Shown in pieces: positions 39,641-48,151 of a DNA stretch of 64,000 nt (position 1 is its first letter; each line of letters begins with the position of its first letter). The notes under the pieces were generated by a model, which had not been told where the DNA came from, did no database searches, and was given only the letters and a program-made list of their open reading frames with translations. Origin of the DNA: Gammaproteobacteria bacterium (lineage in GTDB: Bacteria; Pseudomonadota; Gammaproteobacteria; JAJPIJ01). The translations under genes and the position numbers were made by a program. Location: assembly GCA_022072255.1 (NCBI GenBank), contig JAJVHZ010000022.1, positions 1 through 64,000 on the forward strand. Direction: 5' to 3'.

Positions 39641-39889
39641 TCAGCAGTACGGGCACAAAGGTACGATTCGGCGGGATGCCAGGAACGGTTGAAAGCCGAT
39701 AATCGATAAGGCGACGCGAGCGGTAACAAGGAATCAGATACCGCCGCCCGCCGCGTAGCGCAACCTCTCAGGTTCTCCTCTCGACATTCCAACTTCAGTC
39801 AGCCAGCCTCCGGCACCCGGTGCAGACCGACGGGCGTCGCGGATCGCGGTTCACCCCGTCGGAGCCGCAGTGCGGGCTTCACCCTGAAG
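39641..39889. other. intergenic region with no recognised feature
   Basis: 249 bp between the Lys-rich gene and mrcB. I see no terminator with a T-run, no ORF of merit and no RNA family I know. The minus-strand ORF 39523-39792 is the Phe-rich antisense of the Lys-rich gene. Confidence 0.6.
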
Positions 39890-42193
39890 ATGGCCACCAA
39901 GCAAAAACCCCGGAAAGCGCGCCGTTTTTCCCTGCCGCGCGCGCTGTTGCTGCAGCTCGTTCTGGTCTTCATCATGGCCGTGGTGGCCTACGTCCTCTGG
40001 GTCGATCACCAGGTGACCAGGACCTTCACCGGCTGGCACTGGCAGCTCCCGGCGCGCGTGTATGCCCGTCCGCTGGAGCTGTACGCCGGGCTCGCGATCG
40101 ATCGCGACGCGGTGGCGGCGGAGATCCTGCGATTGGGCTATCGGAAGGTCGACCGCCTGGACGGACCCGGCCAGTTCGCGGTTCTCAAGGATGAGCTGCA
40201 GATCCATACCCGCGGATTCGCCTTCTCGGACAAGCAGGAGGCGCCGCAGCGATGCCGCATCCGGTTCAACGCCGGAGTCGTGGCGGACGTCGACACCCTC
40301 CCCGCCCGGACGCCGATTGCGATCCTGCGGCTGGAGCCGATGCAGATCGCCCGCATCTACCCGACTCACAACGAAGACCGGGTGCTGGTCCGGCTGACGG
40401 ACGTCCCGCCCGAGATGATCGAGGCCCTCATCGCGACGGAGGACAGGCGCTTTTATCGGCACGTCGGCATCGATCCGCTCGGCATCGCGCGCGCCATGGT
40501 CTCGAACATCCGCCACCTGCGTTTCGACCAGGGCGGCAGCACCATCACGCAGCAGCTCATCAAGAACTATCACCTCAGCCACGAACGCACCCTCGTGCGC
40601 AAGATCCCCGAGATGGCCATGGCGCTGTCGCTGGAGCGCCATTACACCAAGCAGCAGATACTCGAGGCCTACCTGAACGAGATCTTCCTCGGGCAGGATG
40701 GGAAGCGCGCCATACACGGCTTCGGACTCGCCGCGGAGTTCTATTTCGGACGCCCCCTGAAAGAGCTGCGCCTTCCCGAACTGGCTTTGCTGGTCGGCCT
40801 GGCCAAGGGCGCGTCGTATTACGATCCAAGGCGATTCCCGGAGCGCGCGCTGGCGCGCCGCAACCTGGTCCTGGACCTGATGGCGGAGCAGAAGAAGATC
40901 ACCGCCGAGGCCGCGGCGCGGGCAAAGGCGGCGCCGCTCGGCGTCATCGCCAAGCCGCTGTTCCGCAGCACCCGCTACCCGGCGTTCGTGGAGCTGGTGA
41001 GGCGACAGTTGCGCCAGGACTATCGTGAAGAGGACCTTCGCAACGAAGGCCTGCAGATCTTCACCACCATCGATCCGCGCGTGCAGGCGGCCGCCGACGA
41101 ATCGGTGAGCGGCCAGATCGCCGCCCTGGAGAAGGGCTACGCCCGGCTCAAGGGCCATCTGCAGGCGGCGATGGTGGTCTCCAACCATCAGACCGGCGAG
41201 GTGCTGGCCATCGTCGGCGACCGCAATCCCGCCTATGCGGGATTCAATCGTGCACTGGACGCGCGCCGCCCGGTCGGTTCGTTGCTGAAGCCCGCGGTGT
41301 ACCTGGCGGCACTGCAGCGCCCGGAATCCTACGCCGTCAACACGCTGGTCGCCGATGAACCCGTCACCGTGGACATGCACGGCAAGCCGTGGACGCCGGG
41401 CAATTACGACGGCATCCCGCACGGCCCGGTGACCATCGAGGAAGCCCTCGCGCACTCCTACAACCTCGCCACGGTGCAGCTCGGCATGTCCCTGGGCGTG
41501 CCCGCGGTGGTGGGCGTGCTGCGCGGTCTGGGCATCGACCGGCCGTTGCCGGAGTATCCATCCCTGTTCCTCGGCGCGGCCGACCTCTCGCCGATGGAGA
41601 TCGCACAGATGTATCAGACCATCGCCGCGCGCGGCTTCCGCACCCCGCTGCGCGCCATACGCGAGGTGCTGACGCGTGACGGCCAGCGCCTGAAGCGCTA
41701 CGAGCTGAAGACGACAGCGGCCATCGACGCGCGCGCGGACTACCTGCTCACCTATCTGCTCACGCGCGTGACCTCCGAGGGCACGGCGGCGTCGCTGGTG
41801 CGCTGGCTCGGCGCCGGGCGCGTCGTGGCCGGCAAGACCGGCACGACGAACGACCTGCGCGACAGCTGGTTCGCGGGATTCGGCGAGGACCTGACGGCGG
41901 TTGCATGGATAGGGCGCGACGACAACGCACCGATAGGGCTGACCGGCGCGCAGGGGGCGATGCGGGTCTGGGGACAGTTCATGGCCGATGCGCATGTCCG
42001 GTCGCTGCGCATGGATCCGCCGGAAGGCATCGAATGGCGCTGGGTCGATCGGCAGACGGGCGCGTTCACGCGCGCGAACTGCCCCGGATCGCGCAGCGTG
42101 CCGTTCATCTCGCCAGCGCCGGTGGCTGCTACACTTGAATGTCCGACGACGTTGTTTGGCACACCGGAGACGACCTATGCACCAATCCGCTGA
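39890..42193 (+). CDS. mrcB: penicillin-binding protein 1B
   Basis: 767 aa (E. coli PBP1B 844). Short basic cytoplasmic N terminus, one membrane helix (about 17-37), then a UB2H-like region. The GT51 transglycosylase has Glu 184 in ATEDRRFYRHVGIDP and GGSTITQQLIKNYHLS. The transpeptidase has Ser 464 in PVGSLLKP, a Ser-Tyr-Asn box, and Lys 649 in GKTGTTNDLRDSWFAGF. All catalytic residues are kept, so it polymerises and cross-links peptidoglycan. The last codons overlap the TPR lipoprotein gene. Confidence 0.96.
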   Translation: MATKQKPRKARRFSLPRALLLQLVLVFIMAVVAYVLWVDHQVTRTFTGWHWQLPARVYARPLELYAGLAIDRDAVAAEILRLGYRKVDRLDGPGQFAVLKDELQIHTRGFAFSDKQEAPQRCRIRFNAGVVADVDTLPARTPIAILRLEPMQIARIYPTHNEDRVLVRLTDVPPEMIEALIATEDRRFYRHVGIDPLGIARAMVSNIRHLRFDQGGSTITQQLIKNYHLSHERTLVRKIPEMAMALSLERHYTKQQILEAYLNEIFLGQDGKRAIHGFGLAAEFYFGRPLKELRLPELALLVGLAKGASYYDPRRFPERALARRNLVLDLMAEQKKITAEAAARAKAAPLGVIAKPLFRSTRYPAFVELVRRQLRQDYREEDLRNEGLQIFTTIDPRVQAAADESVSGQIAALEKGYARLKGHLQAAMVVSNHQTGEVLAIVGDRNPAYAGFNRALDARRPVGSLLKPAVYLAALQRPESYAVNTLVADEPVTVDMHGKPWTPGNYDGIPHGPVTIEEALAHSYNLATVQLGMSLGVPAVVGVLRGLGIDRPLPEYPSLFLGAADLSPMEIAQMYQTIAARGFRTPLRAIREVLTRDGQRLKRYELKTTAAIDARADYLLTYLLTRVTSEGTAASLVRWLGAGRVVAGKTGTTNDLRDSWFAGFGEDLTAVAWIGRDDNAPIGLTGAQGAMRVWGQFMADAHVRSLRMDPPEGIEWRWVDRQTGAFTRANCPGSRSVPFISPAPVAATLECPTTLFGTPETTYAPIR

Positions 42194-42767
42194 TCCACGC
42201 GCCACGCGCGTGCCGATACTGTGCACGGCGCTCTTCGCGCTGCTCGGCGGCTGCACCACGACGCCGGCGCCCGTGACCGAGGTGCCCGTGGATGAATCGG
42301 GGATGGAGCAGGAAGCCGGCGAGTCCGCCACGCCGCTCCAGGAACCGCCGCTCGAGGAGGCGCGCACCTATGCGCTGCCGGAGGAGGCGCCCCCGGCGGT
42401 CGGCGCGGGATCCGACGGGATGAATGCCGGGAACGCTGCGCCGGCGCCGACGACGCCCGGGTCGGGTTCGGAGATGAACAGCCCTGCGGTCGTCGCGCTG
42501 CTCGACGAGGCCGAGGTATACGCCAGCCAGGGCGACGGCGATCAGGCCGCTGCAACCATCGAGCGTGCGCTGCGCATTGAGCCGAAAAACCCATGGCTCT
42601 GGCACCGGCTGGCGGTCATCCGCATGCAGCAGGGCCGCTACAGCGAGGCGATCGAGCTCGCCGCGCGTTCCAGTTCGCTGGCCGGCGGCGACGCACGGCT
42701 GCTGCAGGGCAATCAGCAGGTCATAGAGCGCTCTCGCGCCGCCATGAGCGACGCACCGCAGGGCTGA
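42177..42767 (+). CDS. TPR-containing lipoprotein overlapping mrcB
   Basis: 196 aa. Lipobox L-L-G-G-C (Cys 26) follows a short hydrophobic core. An acidic, Pro-rich linker covers about 30-100. A C-terminal TPR-like pair follows (VVALLDEAEVYASQGDGDQAAATIERALRIEPKN, then WLWHRLAVIRMQQGRYSEAIELA; only short parts diagnostic). The gene starts 17 nt inside mrcB in another frame, so the two are translationally linked. E. coli PBP1 enzymes are switched on by outer-membrane lipoproteins (LpoA has TPR-like repeats). A partner role here is a reasonable guess but not shown. Confidence 0.8.
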   Translation: MHQSADPRATRVPILCTALFALLGGCTTTPAPVTEVPVDESGMEQEAGESATPLQEPPLEEARTYALPEEAPPAVGAGSDGMNAGNAAPAPTTPGSGSEMNSPAVVALLDEAEVYASQGDGDQAAATIERALRIEPKNPWLWHRLAVIRMQQGRYSEAIELAARSSSLAGGDARLLQGNQQVIERSRAAMSDAPQG

Positions 42768-42833
42768 GATCCGGGGGACCAGACACCGCTCGCACGCAGG
42801 TGCGCGCCGGCGGTGGCCGCGCCCGCCAGCGAG

Positions 42834-43112
42834 TCATTCCGGGATGCGCTTGTTGCGCAGGTGATATGCGAAGGCGATCACCTGCGCGCAGGCGACGTAG
42901 AGCGCCTCCGGTATCTCCTCGCCCAGTTGCACCTTGGCGAGCAGCTCGACCAGATCGCCGTTGTTGCTGATCGGCACGTGGTGCTCGCGCGCGCGCCTGA
43001 GGATCTCCGCGGCTACCGGTCCCCTGCCCTTTGCCGTGACGCGCGGCGCGCCGCTGCCGTCGTAACGCAACGCGACGGCGACGTTCTCCGCCCCCGGCTC
43101 CTTGGCCCTCAT
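42834..43112 (-). CDS. FlhB C-terminal domain homolog (FlhX-like)
   Basis: 92 aa. It corresponds to the cytoplasmic FlhB-CC segment after the autocleavage site: NVAVALRYDGSGAPRVTAKG, AAEILRRAREHHVPI, LGEEIPEALYVACAQVIAF. The NPTH cleavage motif and all membrane helices of FlhB are absent. Such free FlhB-C proteins are annotated as export-apparatus switch homologs, and one can replace the FlhB C terminus in Helicobacter. It starts with ATGA overlap from the FliK-like gene upstream. No other flagellar gene is in the window. Confidence 0.85.
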   Translation of the reverse strand: MRAKEPGAENVAVALRYDGSGAPRVTAKGRGPVAAEILRRAREHHVPISNNGDLVELLAKVQLGEEIPEALYVACAQVIAFAYHLRNKRIPE

Positions 43113-44332
43113 GCGTGCGTGTCCACCAGCGGCGTGGGCGCCGCCGCGGCCCTGGGGACAGGCTGCCCCTGCAGGCACTGCACCTCCGCCGGTTCGAGTC
43201 CCGCCTGGCGCATCTGCGTGCGCAGCCACTCTGCGTGGAGGCGCGCCAGCTCCGCCGTCGCCGGCCGCTCTGACCAGATTACCGTGTGCACGCTGTCCTC
43301 GATCAGCGTGACCCGCGCGCACATCGGCCCCAGCGGCTCGATGTCCATCCTCACCGTCATTGACCACTGCCTGTGCATTTCGCCCTGCCGCGGTATGGAT
43401 TCCTCCTCGACCTCGAGCCCCAGATACCGCAGCTCACCCGCCGGGTCACGCACCGGCAGATCCATGGTCCAGATTGCGCTGCCCTGACCGGTCTCCGCGA
43501 TCGCCCTGAGTTGATTCACCTCGATAGCGGCGATCCCGCCGCGCGCCTGCTCGGCTATCCTGGGATGCGCCGGCGGGCCGTCCTCGAGCGCGGGCGGCGG
43601 CAGCGCGACCTGCCGCGGCTCGGCACGCACAGGCGCAGCACGCGTCTGTAGCTCTGCGTGCCTGGACGTCGCGGCGTCGGCCGCCGGCGCGGAGGGCGGC
43701 GGCGCCGCGCCGGGAGACACCGCTTGCACCAGCCGCAGCAGCGAGACCTTCAGATCGCGAGGCAACAGCTGCCGCAGGTCTGCATCCGTGGCCCGGGCGA
43801 GATTCGACTCCAGGAACAGTCCCGATGCCTGCATCGCGCGCTTCAGGGCCTCGGGTTGCGCGAGGTCCTTGAATGCGGGCAGCACGTTCACGATCGCCTG
43901 AGTCGCCGCCGCCGCCCGGGTGTTGGCGGCGGGAGCTGCAACCGCATCCGCCCGCTGCGCCGCGCGCTCGAGCGCGGGCAGCAGATCGCGCATGGGCACC
44001 GCCTGCGGCAGCCGCTCCCGCAATGCCTGCTGCTGGACGCGCATCGCATTTTCCTGCGGAGCCGGCAGGCGTTCCAGCAGCGTCCTTGCGCCGGTCTCCA
44101 GCACCCGCAACTCGAGCCGCTGTCCGGGGTTCATCGGACCGGAAACCTGCGCCTGTACGCGCCGCTCGCCGATCTGCAGCATCGCCGTTCCTGCGGCGCC
44201 GTCCACCTTCATGACGGTGGCACTCAGCAGCTGCCCCACTGTCCAGCCACGCACCGCCGCCGGGGTCGACAGGGCGATCAGTCGCGCCGGGAGCGCGCCA
44301 TTGAGCAAGGATGGAATCATCAAGGGGAGCAT
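43109..44332 (-). CDS. FliK-like hook-length control domain protein
   Basis: 407 aa, Ala/Pro/Arg-rich and largely unstructured in the middle. The C-terminal part (about 290-400) fits the Flg_hook domain: WTMDLPVRDPAGELRYLGLEVE, WSMTVRMDIEPLGPMCARVTL, then LRTQMRQAGLEPAEVQCLQG. FliK measures hook length and tells FlhB to switch export substrate. It is paired with an FlhB-C homolog by a 4-nt overlap. Together they form a minimal length-control/switch pair without a flagellar cluster. Confidence 0.78.
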   Translation of the reverse strand: MLPLMIPSLLNGALPARLIALSTPAAVRGWTVGQLLSATVMKVDGAAGTAMLQIGERRVQAQVSGPMNPGQRLELRVLETGARTLLERLPAPQENAMRVQQQALRERLPQAVPMRDLLPALERAAQRADAVAAPAANTRAAAATQAIVNVLPAFKDLAQPEALKRAMQASGLFLESNLARATDADLRQLLPRDLKVSLLRLVQAVSPGAAPPPSAPAADAATSRHAELQTRAAPVRAEPRQVALPPPALEDGPPAHPRIAEQARGGIAAIEVNQLRAIAETGQGSAIWTMDLPVRDPAGELRYLGLEVEEESIPRQGEMHRQWSMTVRMDIEPLGPMCARVTLIEDSVHTVIWSERPATAELARLHAEWLRTQMRQAGLEPAEVQCLQGQPVPRAAAAPTPLVDTHA

Positions 44333-44404
44333 CGGCCGATTGGCATGGAACTTGAAGTTATTTGCCGCGAATCAGGCACTTTCGCCGTAATACATCGACG
44401 GGGC

Positions 44405-45292
44405 ATGAGCGCGGCACAGACTCAATCTCAGGGGCGCCTGTGGTACGTTCGCCGTGGCGAGGTGGTAAAGGGCCCCTTCCAGACATCCCTGATCAAGCGC
44501 TATCTCATCATGGGCCGCATCCGGGCCAGCGACGAGCTCAGCCTCGACAAGGAAGTCTGGCACGTGCCGTCCCACTATCCGATGTTTTCCCCGGAGAAGC
44601 TGGAGGAGGATCGCGCCGCTCTGCTCGCGCGCGAGGACGAGCGCCGCGGCGACGATCGACGGCACAACGAACCGCCGGACAACCCGCACAAGGAGCGCCG
44701 CAGCGGTGCGGAGCGGCGCTCGGCGGAGACCCCCGAGACCGTGGCGCGCCGCCAGCGCCGGCAGCGGGTCCTTGCCAGCCTCAAGCCCACGCGCCAGAGC
44801 AACGTCGCGCCCGCCCTCATCTCCGCCTTCGCGGTGGCGCTGATCGTGGTGAGCGGGTTCCTGTTCAAGCCGCGGGGCGAAGGCTCGGAGCCGGATTGCG
44901 AGGCCGCGCCCGCCCCCGGCGTGAACTGGTCGAACTGCCGCAGGGAGGCGATGGATGCCCACGGCTCGGACCTGCGCGGTGCCATCCTGCGCAGCGCGCG
45001 CCTGACCGGGGCGAATCTCGAGGCAGTCCGGCTTCAGGCCGGCGATCTCGCCTATGCCGACCTCGCGGGAGCCAACCTGGTCGGCAGCGATCTCTCCGGC
45101 GCCAACCTGAAGGGCACGACGCTGCGCCGGGCGGTGCTGACCGGCGTCCGGTTCGGCGGCGCGGATCTCTCCTACGCGGATCTCTCCGACGCGCTGATTG
45201 ACGGGGCGACGTTCGAGGGGGCCAAGCTCGACAACGCGATCTGGGTCGATGGCCGCACCTGCGCGCGCGGCTCCATCGGCGCCTGCCGCTGA
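44405..45292 (+). CDS. GYF_2 domain - membrane helix - pentapeptide repeat protein
   Basis: 295 aa from ATG 44405. Residues 10-65 look like a GYF_2 domain (LWYVRRGEVVKGPFQTSLIKRYL, a W-Y-x-G-P-F pattern). A very basic/acidic linker with R-R-G/D repeats follows. One membrane helix lies near 139-157 (SAFAVALIVVSGFLF). A C-terminal pentapeptide-repeat solenoid of about ten A(N/D)LxG units covers about 195-275. The predicted topology is inside GYF_2 and outside solenoid. Function unknown. It is divergent from the FliK-like gene and ends 8 nt from the convergent amrA. Confidence 0.8.
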   Translation: MSAAQTQSQGRLWYVRRGEVVKGPFQTSLIKRYLIMGRIRASDELSLDKEVWHVPSHYPMFSPEKLEEDRAALLAREDERRGDDRRHNEPPDNPHKERRSGAERRSAETPETVARRQRRQRVLASLKPTRQSNVAPALISAFAVALIVVSGFLFKPRGEGSEPDCEAAPAPGVNWSNCRREAMDAHGSDLRGAILRSARLTGANLEAVRLQAGDLAYADLAGANLVGSDLSGANLKGTTLRRAVLTGVRFGGADLSYADLSDALIDGATFEGAKLDNAIWVDGRTCARGSIGACR

Positions 45293-45300
45293 CGAGGTGG

Positions 45301-45903
45301 CTACAGGCCGGGGAAGTCGCGCTCCGCAAACGACTCCGTGCCATAACGGCTGACCTGGCACACCTCGATGTCATCGTCCGGACGCATGCCCGCCTTGCGT
45401 TTCAGCGCCGCCAGAAACGCGCGTGGCTCCGGCAGGGCGTCCCAGACCGACGGCAGGAAGGTGGCACGGCGCGTGCCACACTGCAGGATGAGCCCGTCCT
45501 CGCCGGCGCGCAGCTGGCACAGAAGATCCTCCTCGCTGCGGAACGAGATCGGGCTGGCTGGCTGCAACACCGAGACCTGCACCCGCATGTCCGTCATCTC
45601 CAGTCCCGTCAACGGCGAGAATCGCGGATCGTGAAAGGCACTGGCAAAGGCGTTGTGGGCGACATCCTCGGCGACCGCCCGATGCGCCTCGAGCGTACCG
45701 ATGCAGCCCCTGAGCTTCTCGCCCCGGTAGATCGTCACGAACGTCGCGCGCAGCGAGTGCAAGGCCTGCGGCAAATCCGCCAGCGTCAACCCGAGTGGAC
45801 CTCCGCCGCCGAGTCCGCTCGCGATGGACTCGCGAGCGATGCGCAACAGCAGGCCCCGTTCGGCGTCCGCGAACTCAGGCCTCGTAGAAGGCATACGCAC
45901 CAT
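45301..45903 (-). CDS. amrA: AmmeMemoRadiSam system protein A (AMMECR1 domain)
   Basis: 200 aa. AMMECR1 hallmark LRGCIGTLEAHRAVAEDVAHNA and FHDPRFSPLTGLE are intact, with IGL-type C-terminal ILQCGTRRATFLPSVWD. AMMECR1 proteins often occur with Memo and a radical-SAM enzyme; the chemistry is not established. It overlaps amrB by 29 nt (or about 20 if a second ATG is used). No radical-SAM AmrS is in the window. Confidence 0.93.
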   Translation of the reverse strand: MVRMPSTRPEFADAERGLLLRIARESIASGLGGGGPLGLTLADLPQALHSLRATFVTIYRGEKLRGCIGTLEAHRAVAEDVAHNAFASAFHDPRFSPLTGLEMTDMRVQVSVLQPASPISFRSEEDLLCQLRAGEDGLILQCGTRRATFLPSVWDALPEPRAFLAALKRKAGMRPDDDIEVCQVSRYGTESFAERDFPGL

Positions 45904-46669
45904 AACCCACCACGCGGTCCCGCGTGCCGGCAGTGTCCCCTGAATTGCGCACGTCGAGTGCCTCGACCTGCAATCCCCGCCGCTGCGCGAGCAGCAGCAG
46001 CCCGCCCAGCGCCACGCAGCCGCACGCCTGCGATGGACCGATGCGATCGTAGTCGAGCGCGCATATGGCCGCGGTGGTCTCCGCGTCGATACGCTGCGCC
46101 GTTTCGTAATCGTGATAGTGACTCAGATCGCTGCTCACCACGACGAGGGTGTCCTCGCCACCCCAGAGGCGCGCGAGCACCTCGGCGGTGGCCGTCGGAT
46201 TCGCACGCCCGAACAGCAGCGGCACCAGGACGAATTTCCCGAACAGCAACTGCAGAAACGGCAGCTGCACCTCCAGGCTGTGCTCGAGCCGGTGGGCGGG
46301 GGCGGAGACCGACACCTGCGGCAGATCGCCGAGCAGCGCATTGGCATCCGGGTCGACAGCCACGGCCCCGAGCGGGGTGTGGAACTCGGCGGCGGGCGAT
46401 AATGCCGCGCCCTGCACCGGGACGCGGTGCGCGGGACCGGCGAGGACGACCCGCCTGATGCGTGTACGCGCCGATTGCAGCAGACGGTAGACCGAGGCGG
46501 CCACCGGTGCGGAATACACGTATCCGGCATGCGGCACGACGACCGCCTTCGGCAGCCGCCCGGGGCGAGTACCGGCACCGGCCAGGTAGGCCTCGACGGC
46601 CGCGCGCAGCGTGGCCGGATCCTCCGGGTAGAAATAGCCGGCGACGGCGGGCGCGCGTATGGTGCTCAT
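45875..46669 (-). CDS. amrB: AmmeMemoRadiSam system protein B (Memo family)
   Basis: 264 aa from ATG 46669, preceded by a perfect GGAGGAATCCT. Memo signatures: RAPAVAGYFYPEDP, VVVPHAGYVYSAPVAA, LAGPAHRV, EHSLEVQLPFLQ, VVSSDLSHYHDYETA, and the late Cys-containing QACGCVALGGLLLLA. The fold is shared with extradiol dioxygenases and the metal-ligand histidines are kept. It is between nfi (64-nt gap) and amrA. Confidence 0.94.
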   Translation of the reverse strand: MSTIRAPAVAGYFYPEDPATLRAAVEAYLAGAGTRPGRLPKAVVVPHAGYVYSAPVAASVYRLLQSARTRIRRVVLAGPAHRVPVQGAALSPAAEFHTPLGAVAVDPDANALLGDLPQVSVSAPAHRLEHSLEVQLPFLQLLFGKFVLVPLLFGRANPTATAEVLARLWGGEDTLVVVSSDLSHYHDYETAQRIDAETTAAICALDYDRIGPSQACGCVALGGLLLLAQRRGLQVEALDVRNSGDTAGTRDRVVGYGAYAFYEA

Positions 46670-46733
46670 AGGATTCCTCCATGTCACAGGCGACATTACG
46701 CCGCAAGACCGCGGCGGGTCACCGTGACGCGGA

Positions 46734-47411
46734 TCAATCGCGGCGGCTGCGCGCCGAGGCGAGACGGTCGGCCAGACGCATCGGCTCGGGCAACCTGTAA
46801 CGTGTGACGCACCTTTCCACGTAGTCAATCGCGCTCGCCAGACTGATACGATGGCCGATCGAGACGAACACCGGCCTTACCCCGCCGCGGGTGCGGAGGA
46901 CCGCACCGATCTGCTCGTCCCCGTCCATCAGCGGCGACCATGCCATCCTCTCCTGCGGGGGTTCTCGGTAGGTCCCGAGGAGGCAGCTCTTGGCCACGCC
47001 GATGCACGGCAGGTCGAGGACGACGCCGAGATGACAGGCCAATCCGAAGCGGCGTGGATGAGCATATCCCTGTCCGTCGCAGAGGATGAGGTCGGGCAGC
47101 TCCGGCAGGCACGCCAGCGCCGCGAGCACCGCCGGGATCTCGCGAAACGACAGCAGACCCGGGATGTAGGGGAACGAGGTCGGCACCGTCGCGACCGCCT
47201 CGCCCACGGGTTCCAGGCCGGGGAATCCGAGGACCACCACCGCCGCGCGCGTCCTGCGCCCGCCCGCTGCGAAACCGACGTCCACCGCCGCCACCGTACG
47301 CACGGGGGCGAGCCGATCGATGCGCACGACGCGGCCGCGCAGTTGCTTCTGCAGCGCAACTGCCGCCTTCGGCTCCAGATCGAAGCGATGATGGACCGCG
47401 AGCGTCAGCAT
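46734..47411 (-). CDS. nfi: endonuclease V (deoxyinosine 3'-endonuclease)
   Basis: 225 aa from ATG 47411 (E. coli 223). Catalytic Asp 44 in AAVDVGF, the wedge region with PYIPGLLSFREIP (Glu), and DLILCDGQGYAHPRRFGLA (second Asp) are intact; GVAKSCLLGTY follows. It nicks DNA next to deaminated adenine. The start overlaps the creatininase-family stop by 7 nt, so the two are co-transcribed. Confidence 0.96.
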   Translation of the reverse strand: MLTLAVHHRFDLEPKAAVALQKQLRGRVVRIDRLAPVRTVAAVDVGFAAGGRRTRAAVVVLGFPGLEPVGEAVATVPTSFPYIPGLLSFREIPAVLAALACLPELPDLILCDGQGYAHPRRFGLACHLGVVLDLPCIGVAKSCLLGTYREPPQERMAWSPLMDGDEQIGAVLRTRGGVRPVFVSIGHRISLASAIDYVERCVTRYRLPEPMRLADRLASARSRRD

Positions 47412-48142
47412 GCGCCGCGCAGCGCCGCGATCGCCTCCAGCACATCCGCGCGCAGCGCCGCCGCGAGCAGCCGACCCTTCTCGGGGGTGGCGCGCGTCGG
47501 ATCGCCGTTGACGCCGCTCGGGCTGTAGTTCGGACCGTGCGGGTCGCGCCGGTTGAAAAGGCCGCGCCGTATCGGCCCCGGCGCGGGGCTCGCGCGTGTC
47601 ATGTCGACCCCTTCGGGATGCAGCGCCAGCATGAGCGAGGTCTCGATCTCGTCGGCGTGGCCGCCGAAGGGCTGCTCCTCGATCTCCCTGCTGACGCGGG
47701 TGAAACGCGGGCCGGCGTACACGTTGATCAGGGCCACCGTCATGCCTTCGTGATCGCGCCGGGTCGCCTCCTCGAGGGGCGCGATGGTGCTGATGCCGGT
47801 GTTCAGGATGGCGCAGCTCTGCGCGCCGGCGCGTGCGATGCCGGCCAGCACCTCCTGCACGACGCTGCAAAACGTTCCGCGCTCCAGCGAGATACTGCCC
47901 GGGTAGTCGACGAACACCGGATAGTAACCGTAGGAGAGCGTGGGCCAGACCACGACGGGCGCCGCATCCGCGAGTTGCCGCGCCAGCCATTCGGCCTGCC
48001 GGTAGTCGGTGTTCAGGGGCAGGTGGCTGCCATGTTCCTTGGCAGCCGCCCCGATCGGCAGGGCGGCGACGCCTCCCGCCGCGAGGGCGCGCTCGACCTG
48101 CGGCCAGCTGGCGTCGGCGACGAGCAGACCGCTGCTATGCAT
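47405..48142 (-). CDS. creatininase-family amidohydrolase
   Basis: 245 aa. Metal-binding motifs of the creatininase fold are present: GAAAKEHGSHLPLNTDY, LNTGISTIAPLEEATR, FGGHADEIETSLMLAL, and GDPTRATPEKG. The family includes creatininase, formamide hydrolases in flavin/deazaflavin pathways, and MftE; the substrate here is not known. It sits in a probable unit of membrane protein, creatininase, nfi, amrB, amrA. Many family members ligate the metal through the E-H and H-A-D-E segments seen here. Confidence 0.88.
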   Translation of the reverse strand: MHSSGLLVADASWPQVERALAAGGVAALPIGAAAKEHGSHLPLNTDYRQAEWLARQLADAAPVVVWPTLSYGYYPVFVDYPGSISLERGTFCSVVQEVLAGIARAGAQSCAILNTGISTIAPLEEATRRDHEGMTVALINVYAGPRFTRVSREIEEQPFGGHADEIETSLMLALHPEGVDMTRASPAPGPIRRGLFNRRDPHGPNYSPSGVNGDPTRATPEKGRLLAAALRADVLEAIAALRGAC

Positions 48143-48151
48143 CCGCGGCGG

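Noticed and set aside
39523-39792. Phe-rich minus-strand ORF with hydrophobic runs that could be read as a membrane peptide
   Set aside because: The Phe runs are the complement of AAG Lys codons of the basic peptide gene, which has the promoter and ribosome site.
39851-42367. 838-aa minus-strand ORF opposite mrcB
   Set aside because: Antisense of PBP1B; composition typical of reversed GC-rich codons.
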